Of a DNA stretch of 64,000 bases, positions 41,050-50,273 are shown piece after piece (position 1 is the first letter of the stretch; each line of letters opens with the position of its first letter). The notes beneath the pieces are model-generated. The model saw only the letters and a list, made by a program, of their open reading frames with translations, did not search any database and had not been told where the DNA came from. The stretch comes from Pseudomonas oryzae. Its GTDB lineage: Bacteria > Pseudomonadota > Gammaproteobacteria > Pseudomonadales > Pseudomonadaceae. The position numbers and the translations under genes are program-made. Where the stretch lies: positions 1,097,001 through 1,161,000 of the forward strand of contig NZ_LT629751.1 of the NCBI RefSeq assembly GCF_900104805.1, read 5' to 3'.

Positions 41050-43215
41050 GTGCCCACTCGCCGCTTAACGCCCCTGCTCGGGCTGCTGCCCGTCCTGTTC
41101 ACCAGTCCTTCCGGTTGGGCGGAGGACCTGTTCCTCGACGGCAAAGCCCTGCCCGAGGTGCTCACCGCCACCCGTCTCAGGCAGTCGCCGGCGGCGGTGC
41201 CGGGCAGCGTCACCGTCATCGACCGCCAGCTGATCGAGGCCAGCGGGGCGCGGGACATTCCCGAGCTGATGCGCCTGGTGCCCGGGATGATGGTCGGCCA
41301 CACCGGCTACGCCGAGAGCAACCTGGCCACGGTCAACTACCACGGCAGCCGCGCCACCGAGGCGCGCCGCCTGCAGGTGCTGGTCGACGGTCGCTCGGTG
41401 TATCGCCCCGGCCTGGCCACCGTCGACTGGCTCGACATCCCGCTGGCGATCGAAGACATCGAGCGCATCGAGGTGTTCCGCGGGCCGAATACCGTCAGCT
41501 ACGGCGCCAATGCCCTGATGGGGGTGATCAGCATCATCACCCGCCGTCCGGCCGACAGCCAGGGCAGCCGCCTGAAGTACACCCGCGGCGAGCGCGGCGT
41601 GGACGACTGGTACGCCAGCCAGGGCTTCCAGGCCGGCAGCGGCGACTTCCGCCTGTCGCTGTCCGGGCAGGAGGACAACGGCTTCCACCACACCAACCGG
41701 GACGAGAAGTACCGCGACAGCCGGCGCAGCACGCGCATGCAGCTCAGCGCCAGTCACGACCTGGCCGGCGGCCAGAGCCTGGACTGGCAGCTGGCGGCCA
41801 AGGAGGGCAGCAACCAGCGCAACTACGACTACGAGGACGAGCCGCTGCTGGAGGACATCGTCGAGCCGGGCGACACCGACAGGGACGTCACCGCGCGCGA
41901 CTTCGCCGGTTCGCTGCGCTGGAACCTCGACCTCTCGCCCGCGCACAGCGTCCAGGTGCAGACCTACGCGCAGCGCTGGGAGCGGCGCCAGGCGTGGCGC
42001 CGCTGCGACGTCCGGCTGGCCTTCGATCCCGATGTGGCCAAGCTGTTCGCCATGAATCCCGACTATCTCGACGACGTTGCCGGCCATATCGATGCCGGGC
42101 TGACCTATCCGCCGCGCGGGCCGAATCCCCAGCAGATCCTCGACAAGAACGATCCGATGTACCTGCTGGCGATCCGGATCATGGACAAGTTCTACAGCGA
42201 TCCGTCGATGAGCGAGGCCGTCTGCGGCGACACCGATCAGGACATCGACGAGACCCGCTACGACCTGGAAGTGCAGGACACCCTCAGCCTGACCCCCGAT
42301 CTGCGCCTGCTCAGCGGCATCGGCTACCGTCACGACCGGGTCGACTCGCAGACCTACTTCAACGGCGCGATCGACAACGACATCGGCCGCCTGTTCGCCC
42401 ACCTGGAGTGGTACCTGACCGAGCACATACTGCTGCAGGGCGGCGCCATGTACGAGAACGACAGGCTCAGCGGCGACTCGCTGACCCCGCGCGTGGCGCT
42501 CAACTACCTGATCACCCCGCGCCACGGCCTGCGCTTCGTCTATTCCGAGGCCATCCGCTCGCCGGACATGCAGGAGAACAACGTCGACTGGAGCTACCGG
42601 CTGGACAACCTGAGCGGCCTGCCGGGGCGCAGCAGCGCGTACGCCTACGGCTGGGCCAAGGGCTCGGGCGATCTCGAGCAGGAGATCATGCGTTCGCGGG
42701 AGATCGGCTACAATGGCCACTTCGACTTCGGCCTGAGCATCGACATCAAGATCTTCAACGACGAACTGCACCAGATGATCAGCGAACCGCTGGACGTCAA
42801 CGAGTTCGTGGTCAGCAACAACAACTGGATGTGGTTCCGCGGCGCCGAGACCGAGATCGACTGGCGCATCGGCAACCGCGACCGCCTGCGCCTGACCTAT
42901 GCCTACGTCGACTTCGACGCCTCGCACAAGAGCGACCGCCGGCTGACCGCGCGCTACAGCGGCTCGGGCGGCTGGATGCATGACTGGGGACGCGGCTGGT
43001 CGAGCGGGCTGTTCTACTACGGCGCCGACCTGCTCAACGAGCGGCGCTTCGAGCGGGTGGACGTGCGTCTGGCCAAGCGCTTCGACCTCGGTCGCACCGA
43101 CCTCGAGCTGGCCGGCGTGCTGCAGCAGCGTCTGGACGACGAGGCGCTGACCTGGCGGGAAAATCTCTACGACGACCGCCGGCAGGTCTACTTCAGCGCG
43201 CAGCTGACGTTCTAG
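41050..43215 (+). CDS. TonB-dependent receptor
   Basis: A 721-residue TonB-dependent outer-membrane receptor. The signal peptide is at 1-24 (LLGLLPVLFTSPSGWA). The plug has VTVIDRQLIEASGARDIPEL, VLVDGRSVYRPGLATVDW and RIEVFRGPNTVSYGANALMG, and the barrel ends QVYFSAQLTF. Two Cys residues (around WRRCDVRLAF and SEAVCGDTDQD) could form a loop disulfide. The GTG start has no convincing ribosome site. It is divergent from the siderophore receptor. The ligand cannot be told; the plug resembles those of FepA/BtuB-like receptors with compact N-termini. Confidence 0.9.
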   Translation: MPTRRLTPLLGLLPVLFTSPSGWAEDLFLDGKALPEVLTATRLRQSPAAVPGSVTVIDRQLIEASGARDIPELMRLVPGMMVGHTGYAESNLATVNYHGSRATEARRLQVLVDGRSVYRPGLATVDWLDIPLAIEDIERIEVFRGPNTVSYGANALMGVISIITRRPADSQGSRLKYTRGERGVDDWYASQGFQAGSGDFRLSLSGQEDNGFHHTNRDEKYRDSRRSTRMQLSASHDLAGGQSLDWQLAAKEGSNQRNYDYEDEPLLEDIVEPGDTDRDVTARDFAGSLRWNLDLSPAHSVQVQTYAQRWERRQAWRRCDVRLAFDPDVAKLFAMNPDYLDDVAGHIDAGLTYPPRGPNPQQILDKNDPMYLLAIRIMDKFYSDPSMSEAVCGDTDQDIDETRYDLEVQDTLSLTPDLRLLSGIGYRHDRVDSQTYFNGAIDNDIGRLFAHLEWYLTEHILLQGGAMYENDRLSGDSLTPRVALNYLITPRHGLRFVYSEAIRSPDMQENNVDWSYRLDNLSGLPGRSSAYAYGWAKGSGDLEQEIMRSREIGYNGHFDFGLSIDIKIFNDELHQMISEPLDVNEFVVSNNNWMWFRGAETEIDWRIGNRDRLRLTYAYVDFDASHKSDRRLTARYSGSGGWMHDWGRGWSSGLFYYGADLLNERRFERVDVRLAKRFDLGRTDLELAGVLQQRLDDEALTWRENLYDDRRQVYFSAQLTF

Positions 43216-43300
43216 TAAAGCGGTTGCAATGGCGCGGAAATCCTGCGAAAACCCCCGCCCCGGCAGCCAGCAGCGGCTGCCGCCCGAACGAGAGCGAGCC

Positions 43301-43642
43301 ATGAGCAACGAACTGCAGATCGAAGACATCCAGCTGGGCGACGGCAAGGCCGTGGTCAAGGGCGCCCTGATCACCACCCAGTACACCGGCTGGCTGGAGG
43401 ACGGCACCAAGTTCGACTCCTCCTGGGACAAGGGCCGGCCCTTCCAGTGCGTGATCGGCACCGGGCGGGTGATCAAGGGCTGGGACCAGGGGCTGATGGG
43501 CATGCAGGTCGGCGGCAAGCGCAGACTGTTCGTGCCGGCCCACCTGGCCTACGGCGAGCGGCAGATCGGCGCGCACATCAAGCCCAACTCCAACCTGATC
43601 TTCGAGATCGAGCTGCTGGAAGTGCTGACCCGCGACGACTGA
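43301..43642 (+). CDS. FKBP-type peptidyl-prolyl isomerase
   Basis: A 113-residue single-domain FKBP that catalyses cis-trans isomerisation of prolyl bonds. The core motifs are YTGWLEDGTKFDSSWDKGRP, VIGTGRVIKGWDQGLMGMQV and GGKRRLFVPAHLAYGERQIG, with FEIELLEV at the end. No signal peptide, so cytosolic. The ATG at 43301 follows a GAG-rich site and matches the family length; an upstream frame extension is artificial. It ends 17 bases from the convergent EamA gene. Confidence 0.95.
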   Translation: MSNELQIEDIQLGDGKAVVKGALITTQYTGWLEDGTKFDSSWDKGRPFQCVIGTGRVIKGWDQGLMGMQVGGKRRLFVPAHLAYGERQIGAHIKPNSNLIFEIELLEVLTRDD

Positions 43643-43658
43643 CCGTCGCGGCCAACGC

Positions 43659-44606
43659 TCAGCCCGGCGCCACGCGGCCGGCGAGCTGGCGCAGCCAGCC
43701 GTAGCCGCTGACCAGCACGATGCCGGCGACCACCAGCAGGGCGCCGGTCAGGAAGCCGGGCTCGACCGGCTCGCCGAGCAGCCAGGCGCCGAACAGCACG
43801 CCGAGCAGCGGGGTGAGGAAGGAGAACACGCCCAGGCGCGAGGCCAGGTAGCGGCGCAGCAGGGCGAACCAGATCAGGAAGCTGACGAAGCACACCAGCA
43901 CCGACTGGAAGGCCAGGCTGGCCCACACCGCGCTACTCGGCACGAAGGTGGTGTGGCCGAACAGCAGGGCCGCCGGCAGGATCAGGGCGAAGCCCGTCGC
44001 CAGCTGGTAGAGCAGCGTCTGGCTGGCCGGCAGCGCTGACAGGCGCGTGCTGCGCACCAGCACCGTGGTCGCGCCCCAGCAGGCGCCGCCCAGCAGGGCG
44101 AGGAAGTCGCCCCAGAGGATGTCCGTCAGCGTTGCGGAGTCGCCGCCGAGTCCGCCGAGGAAGGCGAGGGCGATGCCGGCGAAGGCCAGGCCGATGCCCA
44201 GCCACTGCAACGGCGCCAGGCGCTCGGCGGGCAGTTTCCAGTGCAGGCCGAGGGCGGCGAATACCGGCGCGGTGTAGAGGAACACCACCACATGGCCGGA
44301 AAGGGTGTGGCGCAGGGCCTCGCCGACCAGCATGTACTCGAAGGCGAACAGCGCGCCGGCGGCCAGGCCGGGTTGCCAGATGCCGTCATCCAGGCTCATG
44401 CGCTCGCCGCGCAGGCGCATCAGGGCCATCAGCAGTACGGCGGCGATCCCCGAACGCAGGGCGATCTGCAGCATCGGCGAGAAGTCGGCCGCCGTCGCCT
44501 TGAGGACGACCTGCTGGATACTCCAGATCAGGCAGAGGAGAAGCATCAGGCCGACGGCCTGACTATCGAGGGGGCTGCGCGAATCCACGGTGCGCTCCGC
44601 AGGCAT
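43659..44606 (-). CDS. EamA/DMT-family transporter
   Basis: A 315-residue inner-membrane protein with about ten membrane spans in two EamA repeats, a drug/metabolite exporter type. Repeat 1 includes GLMLLLCLIWSIQQVVLKAT and repeat 2 DFLALLGGACWGATTVLVRS; LGEPVEPGFLTGALLVVAGI lies near the end. The ATG at 44606 gives a normal length; the ribosome site is weak. It is divergent from the AraC-controlled dioxygenase promoter. The substrate is unknown. Confidence 0.9.
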   Translation of the reverse strand: MPAERTVDSRSPLDSQAVGLMLLLCLIWSIQQVVLKATAADFSPMLQIALRSGIAAVLLMALMRLRGERMSLDDGIWQPGLAAGALFAFEYMLVGEALRHTLSGHVVVFLYTAPVFAALGLHWKLPAERLAPLQWLGIGLAFAGIALAFLGGLGGDSATLTDILWGDFLALLGGACWGATTVLVRSTRLSALPASQTLLYQLATGFALILPAALLFGHTTFVPSSAVWASLAFQSVLVCFVSFLIWFALLRRYLASRLGVFSFLTPLLGVLFGAWLLGEPVEPGFLTGALLVVAGIVLVSGYGWLRQLAGRVAPG

Positions 44607-44793
44607 GGAACAAGGGCGCACATTGTCCTGCGGCGGCGGCGCGCCCGCCAGCGGAAAACCCCCCGCCCCGTAGCGCCGATGCCATCCTGGCCGCCGCGGC
44701 GCCCGGGACTGCGCTGCCCCGTGCACCGCGCATCTCGCAAAAACTGACGTGGATCAACGCTGCAGCCAATCCCCCGGGAAATCCCCGGGGTCA

Positions 44794-44856
44794 GTCATGA
44801 AATGAAAAACGGCTGTCGCCGAATGAAAGGTCGACGGCCTGGCGCCTCCCTAAATT
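44794..44856 (+). promoter_or_regulatory. AraC/XylS-type promoter P1
   Basis: Direct repeats GTCATGAAATGAAAA (44794) and GTCGCCGAATGAAAG (44815), 21 bp apart, then a -10 TAAATT at 44851, 36 bp from the second repeat. It drives tauD1-BKACE1. The remainder of 44607-44942 shows no gene. Confidence 0.8.
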
Positions 44857-44933
44857 CCTCCTCACGGCCTGACCGGCAAGCCCCGCCATCCGGCGCCTCG
44901 CCCGGTCGCTGCAACCGACCTTCGCCTGAGGAG

Positions 44934-44941
44934 AACAACAA
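44934..44941 (+). promoter_or_regulatory. CA motif before dioxygenase 1
   Basis: AACAACAA between GAGGAG and the ATG. Confidence 0.6.
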
Positions 44942-44942
44942 G

Positions 44943-45791
44943 ATGCGCGTAGAACCACTCACCTGCAGTATCGGCGCCGAGCTGATCGGCGTGAACCTCG
45001 CCGATGCCGTCCACGACGACGGCCTGTTCAACGAGATCAAGGGCCTGCTGCTGCAGAACAAGGTGCTGTTCCTGCGCGATCAGGACATTTCCCGTCCGGA
45101 TCACGTGGCCTTCGCCCGCCGCTTCGGCGCGCTGGAAGACCATCCGATGGCGCCGACCCATCCGGAAGCGCCGGGTCTGGTGCAGATCTACAAGCGCCCC
45201 GACCAGCCGATCGACCGCTACGAGAACGCCTGGCACACCGACGGCACCTGGCGCGAGACCCCGGCGCTGGGCTGCGTGCTGCGCTGCGTGCAGTGCCCGC
45301 CGGTGGGTGGCGACACCATGTGGGCCAACATGGCGCTGGCCTACGAGCGTCTGCCGCTGGAGATCAAGGAGCAGATCGAGGGCCTGCGCGCCAACCACAG
45401 CTTCGAGTCGTCCTTCGCCGCCGCCATGCCGCTCGAGCAGCGCCTGGCGATGAAGGCGCAGTACCCCGACGCCGAGCACCCGGTGGTGCGCACCCACCCG
45501 GAAACCGGCGAGAAGATCCTCTTCGTCAACGCCTTCACCACCCACTTCACCAACTACCACACCAAGGAGCGGGTGCGCTTCGGCCAGGACTACAGCATGG
45601 GCGGCAGCGACCTGCTGCGCTACCTGATCGGCCAGGCCTACATCCCCGAGTACCAGGTGCGCTGGCGCTGGAAGCCCAACAGCATCGCCATCTGGGACAA
45701 CCGCAGCACCCAGCACTACGCGGTCATGGACTACCCGGCGTGCCATCGCAAGATGGAGCGCGCGGCCATCGTCGGCGACAAGCCCTTCTGA
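44943..45791 (+). CDS. TauD/TfdA-family dioxygenase 1
   Basis: A 282-residue Fe(II)- and 2-oxoglutarate-dependent dioxygenase. Iron ligands are H98 and D100 (AWHTDGTWRE) and H258 (WDNRSTQHYAV); the distal Arg is in CHRKMERA. Members hydroxylate taurine, 2,4-D, gamma-butyrobetaine and similar compounds, often releasing sulfite or an aldehyde. GAGGAG precedes the ATG. It forms an operon with BKACE 1 under promoter P1. Dioxygenase 2 (48135) has exactly the same length and is very similar throughout, differing most around residues 70-75 and 150-165. Confidence 0.93.
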   Translation: MRVEPLTCSIGAELIGVNLADAVHDDGLFNEIKGLLLQNKVLFLRDQDISRPDHVAFARRFGALEDHPMAPTHPEAPGLVQIYKRPDQPIDRYENAWHTDGTWRETPALGCVLRCVQCPPVGGDTMWANMALAYERLPLEIKEQIEGLRANHSFESSFAAAMPLEQRLAMKAQYPDAEHPVVRTHPETGEKILFVNAFTTHFTNYHTKERVRFGQDYSMGGSDLLRYLIGQAYIPEYQVRWRWKPNSIAIWDNRSTQHYAVMDYPACHRKMERAAIVGDKPF

Positions 45792-45841
45792 AATCCGAAC
45801 AGCACAACAAGCACAACACCGAGCAATCCGAGGAAAACGCC

Positions 45842-46897
45842 ATGAACTTCATCGATGGTTCCCTGTTCGTCGAAAACATGCAGAAACTGGTCATCACCGC
45901 CGCGCCCTACGGCCCGGAGTGGATGCCCTCCGACTTCCCGGAAGACATCCCGGTGAGCATGGAGGCGCAGATCCAGAAGGCGGTCGACTGCTACAACGCC
46001 GGCGCCACCGTGCTGCACGTGCACGTCCGCGAGGAGGACGGCAAGGGCTCCAAGCGCCTGTCCAAGTTCAACGAACTGCTGGCCGGCATCCGCGAGGCGT
46101 GCCCGGGGATGATCCTGCAGGTCGGCGGTTCGATCTCCTTCGCCCCGGAGAACGACGGCGACGTCGCCAAGTGGCTGTCCGACGACACCCGCCACATGCT
46201 GGCCGAGCTGACCCCGACGCCGGACCAGGTGACCATCGCCATCAACACCAACCAGATGAACGTCTGCGAGCAGATGACCGCCGCCGACATCCGCGGCACC
46301 TCGCTGGCCGAGCCGGCGATGCTCAAGGCCTACCAGGAGATGACCATCCCGGCAGGTCCCGCCTGGGTCGAGGAGCACATCCGCCGCCTCTCCGCCAAGG
46401 GCATCCAGACCCACTTCCAGCTGGCCAACATCACCCAGCTCAACACCGTCGAGCGCATGATGCGTCGCGGCGTGTGCAACGTGCCGCTGATCCTCACCTG
46501 GGTGGCCATCGGCGGCGGCTTCGACTCGCCCAACCCCTACGACCTGGCCAACTTCGTGCGCGCCTGCCCGGATGGTTCGGTGCTGACCCTGGAAACCAGC
46601 ATGCGCAACGTGCTGCCGCTGAACATGATGGCCATCGCCCTGGGCCTGCACGTGCGCTGCGGCATCGAGGACAACATCTGGAACCAGAAGCAGACCGCGA
46701 AGATGACCACCGTCGAGCAGATCGAGCAGCTGGTGCGCCTCTCCCGCGAGTTCGGCCGCGAGGTCGCCAACGGCCAGGAGGCGCGCGAGATCTACAGGAT
46801 CGGCACCTTCTACAAGGACGCCGACGAGACCCTGGCCAGGAACGGCTTCGCCCCCAATCGCAAGCCGGGGCAGGTGGGCTTTACCCAGCACGCCTGA
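45842..46897 (+). CDS. Beta-keto acid cleavage enzyme 1 (BKACE)
   Basis: A 351-residue member of the BKACE (DUF849, 3-keto-5-aminohexanoate cleavage) family. It condenses a beta-keto acid with acetyl-CoA to give acetoacetate and a new acyl-CoA. The metal ligands H59 and H61 are in LHVHVRE, the Glu ligand is in GIEDN, and VGGSISFAPEN and GGGFDSPNPY are conserved. It is longer than the 270-310 residues of typical members. It follows dioxygenase 1 after 50 bases and is ended by a strong terminator. The substrate is unknown but should follow from the hydroxylation by the dioxygenase. Confidence 0.9.
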   Translation: MNFIDGSLFVENMQKLVITAAPYGPEWMPSDFPEDIPVSMEAQIQKAVDCYNAGATVLHVHVREEDGKGSKRLSKFNELLAGIREACPGMILQVGGSISFAPENDGDVAKWLSDDTRHMLAELTPTPDQVTIAINTNQMNVCEQMTAADIRGTSLAEPAMLKAYQEMTIPAGPAWVEEHIRRLSAKGIQTHFQLANITQLNTVERMMRRGVCNVPLILTWVAIGGGFDSPNPYDLANFVRACPDGSVLTLETSMRNVLPLNMMAIALGLHVRCGIEDNIWNQKQTAKMTTVEQIEQLVRLSREFGREVANGQEAREIYRIGTFYKDADETLARNGFAPNRKPGQVGFTQHA

Positions 46898-46929
46898 TTC
46901 CTTGAGCGGCCAGCGCTGAGCTGAGCCTT

Positions 46930-46990
46930 GCCGGCACGCCCGGCAGGACCTGCATGCAGATGCAGGCCTGCCGCGCCTGCCGGCTTTTTT
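46930..46990 (+). terminator. Strong terminator after BKACE 1
   Basis: A long GC-rich hairpin (outer arms GCCGGCA and TGCCGGC) followed directly by six T. Confidence 0.9.
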
Positions 46991-47028
46991 GCATGCGGCG
47001 CGCGGAGGGGCAGGAATCCCCAGCGGTT

Positions 47029-47091
47029 GTCATGAAATGAAAAATCGCTGTCGCCCGATGAGAAGCGCCGGGCAGGGCAACTCCCTAAATT
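47029..47091 (+). promoter_or_regulatory. AraC/XylS-type promoter P2
   Basis: Direct repeats GTCATGAAATGAAAA (47029) and GTCGCCCGATGAGAA (47050), 21 bp apart, then TAAATT at 47086. CTCCCTAAATTC is identical to P1. It drives the quinone reductase operon. Confidence 0.82.
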
Positions 47092-47116
47092 CGCTGTTAC
47101 ACGAGCGGCAGTGCTC

Positions 47117-47124
47117 AACAAGAA
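47117..47124 (+). promoter_or_regulatory. CA-type motif before quinone reductase
   Basis: AACAAGAA, fitting AAnAAnAA, 19 bases before the ATG. Confidence 0.45.
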
Positions 47125-47142
47125 TGCATTTGGGAGACAAGC

Positions 47143-48123
47143 ATGGCCAAAGCCGTACGCTTCTATGAAACCGGTGGTCCCGAGGTTCTGCGCTACGAGG
47201 ATGTCGAAGTCGGCGAACCCGGTCCCGGTCAGGTCCGCCTGCGCCATGTGGCGGTCGGCCTGAACTACGCCGACACCTACTTCCGCAACGGCACCTACCC
47301 GATCCCGCTGCCCAACGGCATGGGCGTGGAAGCCTCCGGCGTGGTGGAAGCGGTGGGCGAGGGCGTGACCAACGTGGCGGTCGGCGATCGCGTCACCTAC
47401 ACCGGCTTCCTCAACACCCTCGGCGCCTACTCGACCGAGCGCCTGATCCCGGCCGCGCCGCTGATCAAGCTGCCGGAGACCATCGCCTTCGAGACCGCCG
47501 CGGCGATGACCATGCGCGGCCTGACCTCGGCCTACCTGATGCGCCGCATCTACGACTTCAAGGCCGGCGACACCGTCCTGCTGCACGCCGCCGCCGGCGG
47601 CGTCGGCCTGATCGTCTCGCAGTGGGCCAAGCTGCTCGGCCTCACCGTGATCGGCACCGTGTCCACCGAGGCCAAGGCGGAAGTCGCCCGCGCCCATGGC
47701 TGCGACCACACCATCAATTACAGCCACGAGGACGTCGCCAAGCGCGTCCGCGAGCTGACCGACGGCGTCGGTGTCAACGTGGTGTTCGACAGCGTCGGCA
47801 AGAACACCTTCATGGCCTCGCTGGACTCGCTCAAGCGCCGCGGCCTGATGGTCTGCGTCGGCACCGCCTCCGGGCCGATCCCGGCCTTCGATCCGGTGCT
47901 GCTGGCGATGAAGGGCTCGCTGTACCTGACCCGCCCGGCGCTGGCCGACTACATCGCCGATCCGGCCGAGAAGGCCGACCTGGCCGGCGAGCTGTTCGAC
48001 CACGTCGGCAGCGGCCGCATCAAGATCGAGATCAACCAGCACTACGCCCTGCAGGACGCCGTGGAAGCCCACCGCGACCTGGAGTCGCGCAAGACCACCG
48101 GCTCGTCGATCTTCGTCATCTGA
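47143..48123 (+). CDS. NADPH:quinone oxidoreductase (zinc-free MDR)
   Basis: A 326-residue quinone reductase of the medium-chain dehydrogenase superfamily. It lacks the zinc ligands of alcohol dehydrogenases. The NADPH motif is LLHAAAGGVGLIVSQWAKLL, and GVEASGVVEAVGEGV and the ending HRDLESRKTTGSSIFVI are typical of Qor. GGGAG precedes the ATG. It is the first gene of the second AraC-controlled operon, 11 bases before dioxygenase 2. It could reduce an enone or quinone intermediate with NADPH. Confidence 0.92.
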   Translation: MAKAVRFYETGGPEVLRYEDVEVGEPGPGQVRLRHVAVGLNYADTYFRNGTYPIPLPNGMGVEASGVVEAVGEGVTNVAVGDRVTYTGFLNTLGAYSTERLIPAAPLIKLPETIAFETAAAMTMRGLTSAYLMRRIYDFKAGDTVLLHAAAGGVGLIVSQWAKLLGLTVIGTVSTEAKAEVARAHGCDHTINYSHEDVAKRVRELTDGVGVNVVFDSVGKNTFMASLDSLKRRGLMVCVGTASGPIPAFDPVLLAMKGSLYLTRPALADYIADPAEKADLAGELFDHVGSGRIKIEINQHYALQDAVEAHRDLESRKTTGSSIFVI

Positions 48124-48134
48124 GGAGGCCCGCC

Positions 48135-48983
48135 ATGCAAGTCGAACAACTGACCTGCGCCATCGGCGCCGAGCTGGTCGGCGTCAGGCTGGCCGACGCC
48201 ATCCACGACGACGGCCTGTTCGCCGAGATCCGCGCCCAGCTACTCAAGCATCGCGTGCTGTTCCTGCGCGACCAGGACATCAGCCGCGCCGAGCACGTGG
48301 CCTTCGCCCGCCGCTTCGGCGAGCTGGAGGACCACCCGGTGGCCGGCAGCGACCCGGAGCATCCGGGCCTGGTGCAGATCTACAAGCGTCCCGACCAGCC
48401 GATGGACCGCTACGAGAACGCCTGGCACACCGACGCCACCTGGCGCGAGGCGCCGCCGCTGGGCTGCGTGCTGCGCTGCGTGGAGTGCCCGCCGGTGGGC
48501 GGCGACACCATGTGGGCGAACATGGTGCTGGCCTACGAGCGCCTGCCCGACGAGGTGAAGGCGAAGATCGCGGGCCTGCGCGCCCGCCACAGCATCGAAG
48601 CCAGTTTCGGCGCGGCGATGCCGATCGAGAAGCGCCTGGCGCTCAAGGCCCAGTTCCCGGACGCCGAGCACCCGGTGGTGCGCACCCATCCGGAAACCGG
48701 CGAGAAGGTGCTGTTCGTCAATGCCTTCGCCACCCACTTCAGCAACTACCACACCCCGGAACACGTGCGCTTCGGCCAGGACTACAACATGGGCGGCAGC
48801 GACCTGCTGCGCTACCTGATCAGCCAGGCGTACATCCCGGAGTACCAGGTGCGCTGGCGCTGGAAGCCCAACAGCATCGCCATCTGGGACAACCGCAGCA
48901 CCCAGCACTACGCCGTCATGGACTACCCGCCGTGCCATCGCAAGATGGAGCGCGCCGGGATCATCGGCGACAAGCCGTTCTGA
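48135..48983 (+). CDS. TauD/TfdA-family dioxygenase 2
   Basis: A 282-residue 2-oxoglutarate dioxygenase, paralogue of dioxygenase 1. The iron ligands H98, D100 and H258 are all kept, as are the flanking RPDQPMDRYENAWHTD and DNRSTQHYAVMDY. The ribosome site TGAGGAGG lies just before the ATG and overlaps the stop of the quinone reductase gene. Differences from copy 1 cluster around residues 70-75 and 150-165, possible substrate contacts. BKACE 2 follows 79 bases downstream. Confidence 0.93.
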   Translation: MQVEQLTCAIGAELVGVRLADAIHDDGLFAEIRAQLLKHRVLFLRDQDISRAEHVAFARRFGELEDHPVAGSDPEHPGLVQIYKRPDQPMDRYENAWHTDATWREAPPLGCVLRCVECPPVGGDTMWANMVLAYERLPDEVKAKIAGLRARHSIEASFGAAMPIEKRLALKAQFPDAEHPVVRTHPETGEKVLFVNAFATHFSNYHTPEHVRFGQDYNMGGSDLLRYLISQAYIPEYQVRWRWKPNSIAIWDNRSTQHYAVMDYPPCHRKMERAGIIGDKPF

Positions 48984-49062
48984 ATCGCGCGTCACCTGCG
49001 TGCATGCCAGCGCCGCCCCGGCCCGACCGGGGCGGCCAGATAACAAGACCGAGGACTACAAC

Positions 49063-50115
49063 ATGCAATTCTTCGACGATTCCCTGCACCCCGAGAACAT
49101 GGAGAAGGTGGTCATCACCGTCGCCCCCTACGGCCCCGAGTGGATGCCCGCCGACTTCCCGGAAGACATCCCGGTGACCATGGACGAGCAGGTGCAGAAG
49201 GCCGTCGACTGCTACGAGGCCGGCGCCACCGTGCTGCACCTGCACGTGCGCGAGCTGGACGGCACCGGCTCCAAGCGCCTGTCCAAGTTCAACGAGCTGA
49301 TCAAGGGCGTGCGCGAGGCCGTGCCGGAGATGATCATCCAGGTCGGCGGCTCGATCTCCTTCGCGCCGGAAGGCGAGGGCGAGGCGGCCAAGTGGCTGTC
49401 CGACGACACCCGCCACATGCTCGCCGAGCTGACCCCCAAGCCCGATCAGGTCACCGTGGCGATCAACACCACCCAGATGAACATCATGGAGCTGCTCTAC
49501 CCGGAATACCTGGAAGGCACCTCCCTGGCCAACCCGGCCTACCAGGCCGCCTACAGCGAGATGACCGTGCCGGCCGGCCCGGCCTGGGTCGAGGAGCACC
49601 TCAAGCGCCTGTGCGCCAACGGCATCCAGCCGCACTTCCAGCTGACCGGCATGCACGCCCTGGAAACCCTCGAGCGCCTGGTGCGCAAGGGCGTCTACAA
49701 GGGCCCGCTGAACCTGACCTGGATCGGCATCGGCGGCGGTTTCGACGGCCCCAACCCGTTCAACTTCTTCAACTTCATCCACCGTGCGCCGGACGGCTGC
49801 ACCCTGACCGCCGAGTCGCTGCTGAAGAACGTGCTGCCGTTCAACATGATGGCCATGTCCATGGGCCTGCACCCGCGCTGCGGCATCGAGGACACCATCG
49901 TCGGCCAGCACGGCCAGCGCATGACCTCGGTCGAGCAGATCCAGCAGTGCGTGCGTGTCGCCCACGAGCTGGGCCGCGAAGTGGCCAACGGCAAGGAAGC
50001 GCGCGAGATCTACCGCATCGGCGTGCAGTACGACAGCGTCGAGGAAACCCTGCTGGCCAACGGCATGGCGCCGAACCGCAAGCCGGGGCAGAAGGGCGTG
50101 CCGCAGCGCGGCTGA
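49063..50115 (+). CDS. Beta-keto acid cleavage enzyme 2 (BKACE)
   Basis: A 350-residue paralogue of BKACE 1, with H59 and H61 in LHLHVRE, VGGSISFAPEG, GGGFDGPNPF and GIEDTIVG. The region after QVTVAINTTQMN (residues about 140-165) is quite different from BKACE 1, suggesting a different acyl group. GAGGA is 8 bases before the ATG. It lies in the P2 operon and, like copy 1, follows a TauD-type dioxygenase. Acetoacetate formed here would be activated by the CoA-transferase at 53711-55038. Confidence 0.9.
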   Translation: MQFFDDSLHPENMEKVVITVAPYGPEWMPADFPEDIPVTMDEQVQKAVDCYEAGATVLHLHVRELDGTGSKRLSKFNELIKGVREAVPEMIIQVGGSISFAPEGEGEAAKWLSDDTRHMLAELTPKPDQVTVAINTTQMNIMELLYPEYLEGTSLANPAYQAAYSEMTVPAGPAWVEEHLKRLCANGIQPHFQLTGMHALETLERLVRKGVYKGPLNLTWIGIGGGFDGPNPFNFFNFIHRAPDGCTLTAESLLKNVLPFNMMAMSMGLHPRCGIEDTIVGQHGQRMTSVEQIQQCVRVAHELGREVANGKEAREIYRIGVQYDSVEETLLANGMAPNRKPGQKGVPQRG

Positions 50116-50175
50116 TCCCTGAGCGGGAGGGAGGCCACAGGCTTCCCGCCCCCTCTACGCTCTTCATACAGGTTG

Positions 50176-50210
50176 TGCAAAGGCTTCACCCTTGTGGCGA
50201 AGCCTTTGCA
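50176..50210. promoter_or_regulatory. Inverted repeat upstream of MFS gene
   Basis: Perfect 12-bp arms TGCAAAGGCTTC and GAAGCCTTTGCA with an 11-base loop, 61 bases after the BKACE 2 stop. It has no T run; could be a processing hairpin or operator. Confidence 0.5.
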
Positions 50211-50233
50211 GAACCCGGTCAGGCATGACCCAT

Positions 50234-50241
50234 AACAACAA
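50234..50241 (+). promoter_or_regulatory. CA motif before MFS gene
   Basis: AACAACAA, 33 bases before the ATG. Confidence 0.45.
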
Positions 50242-50273
50242 GACACGCGCCAAACACAGATTAAGGAGGCAGC

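Noticed and set aside
41065-43518. 817-codon minus-strand open frame opposite the TonB-dependent receptor
   Set aside because: The receptor on the other strand has a signal peptide, plug motifs and a barrel end; this frame has none.
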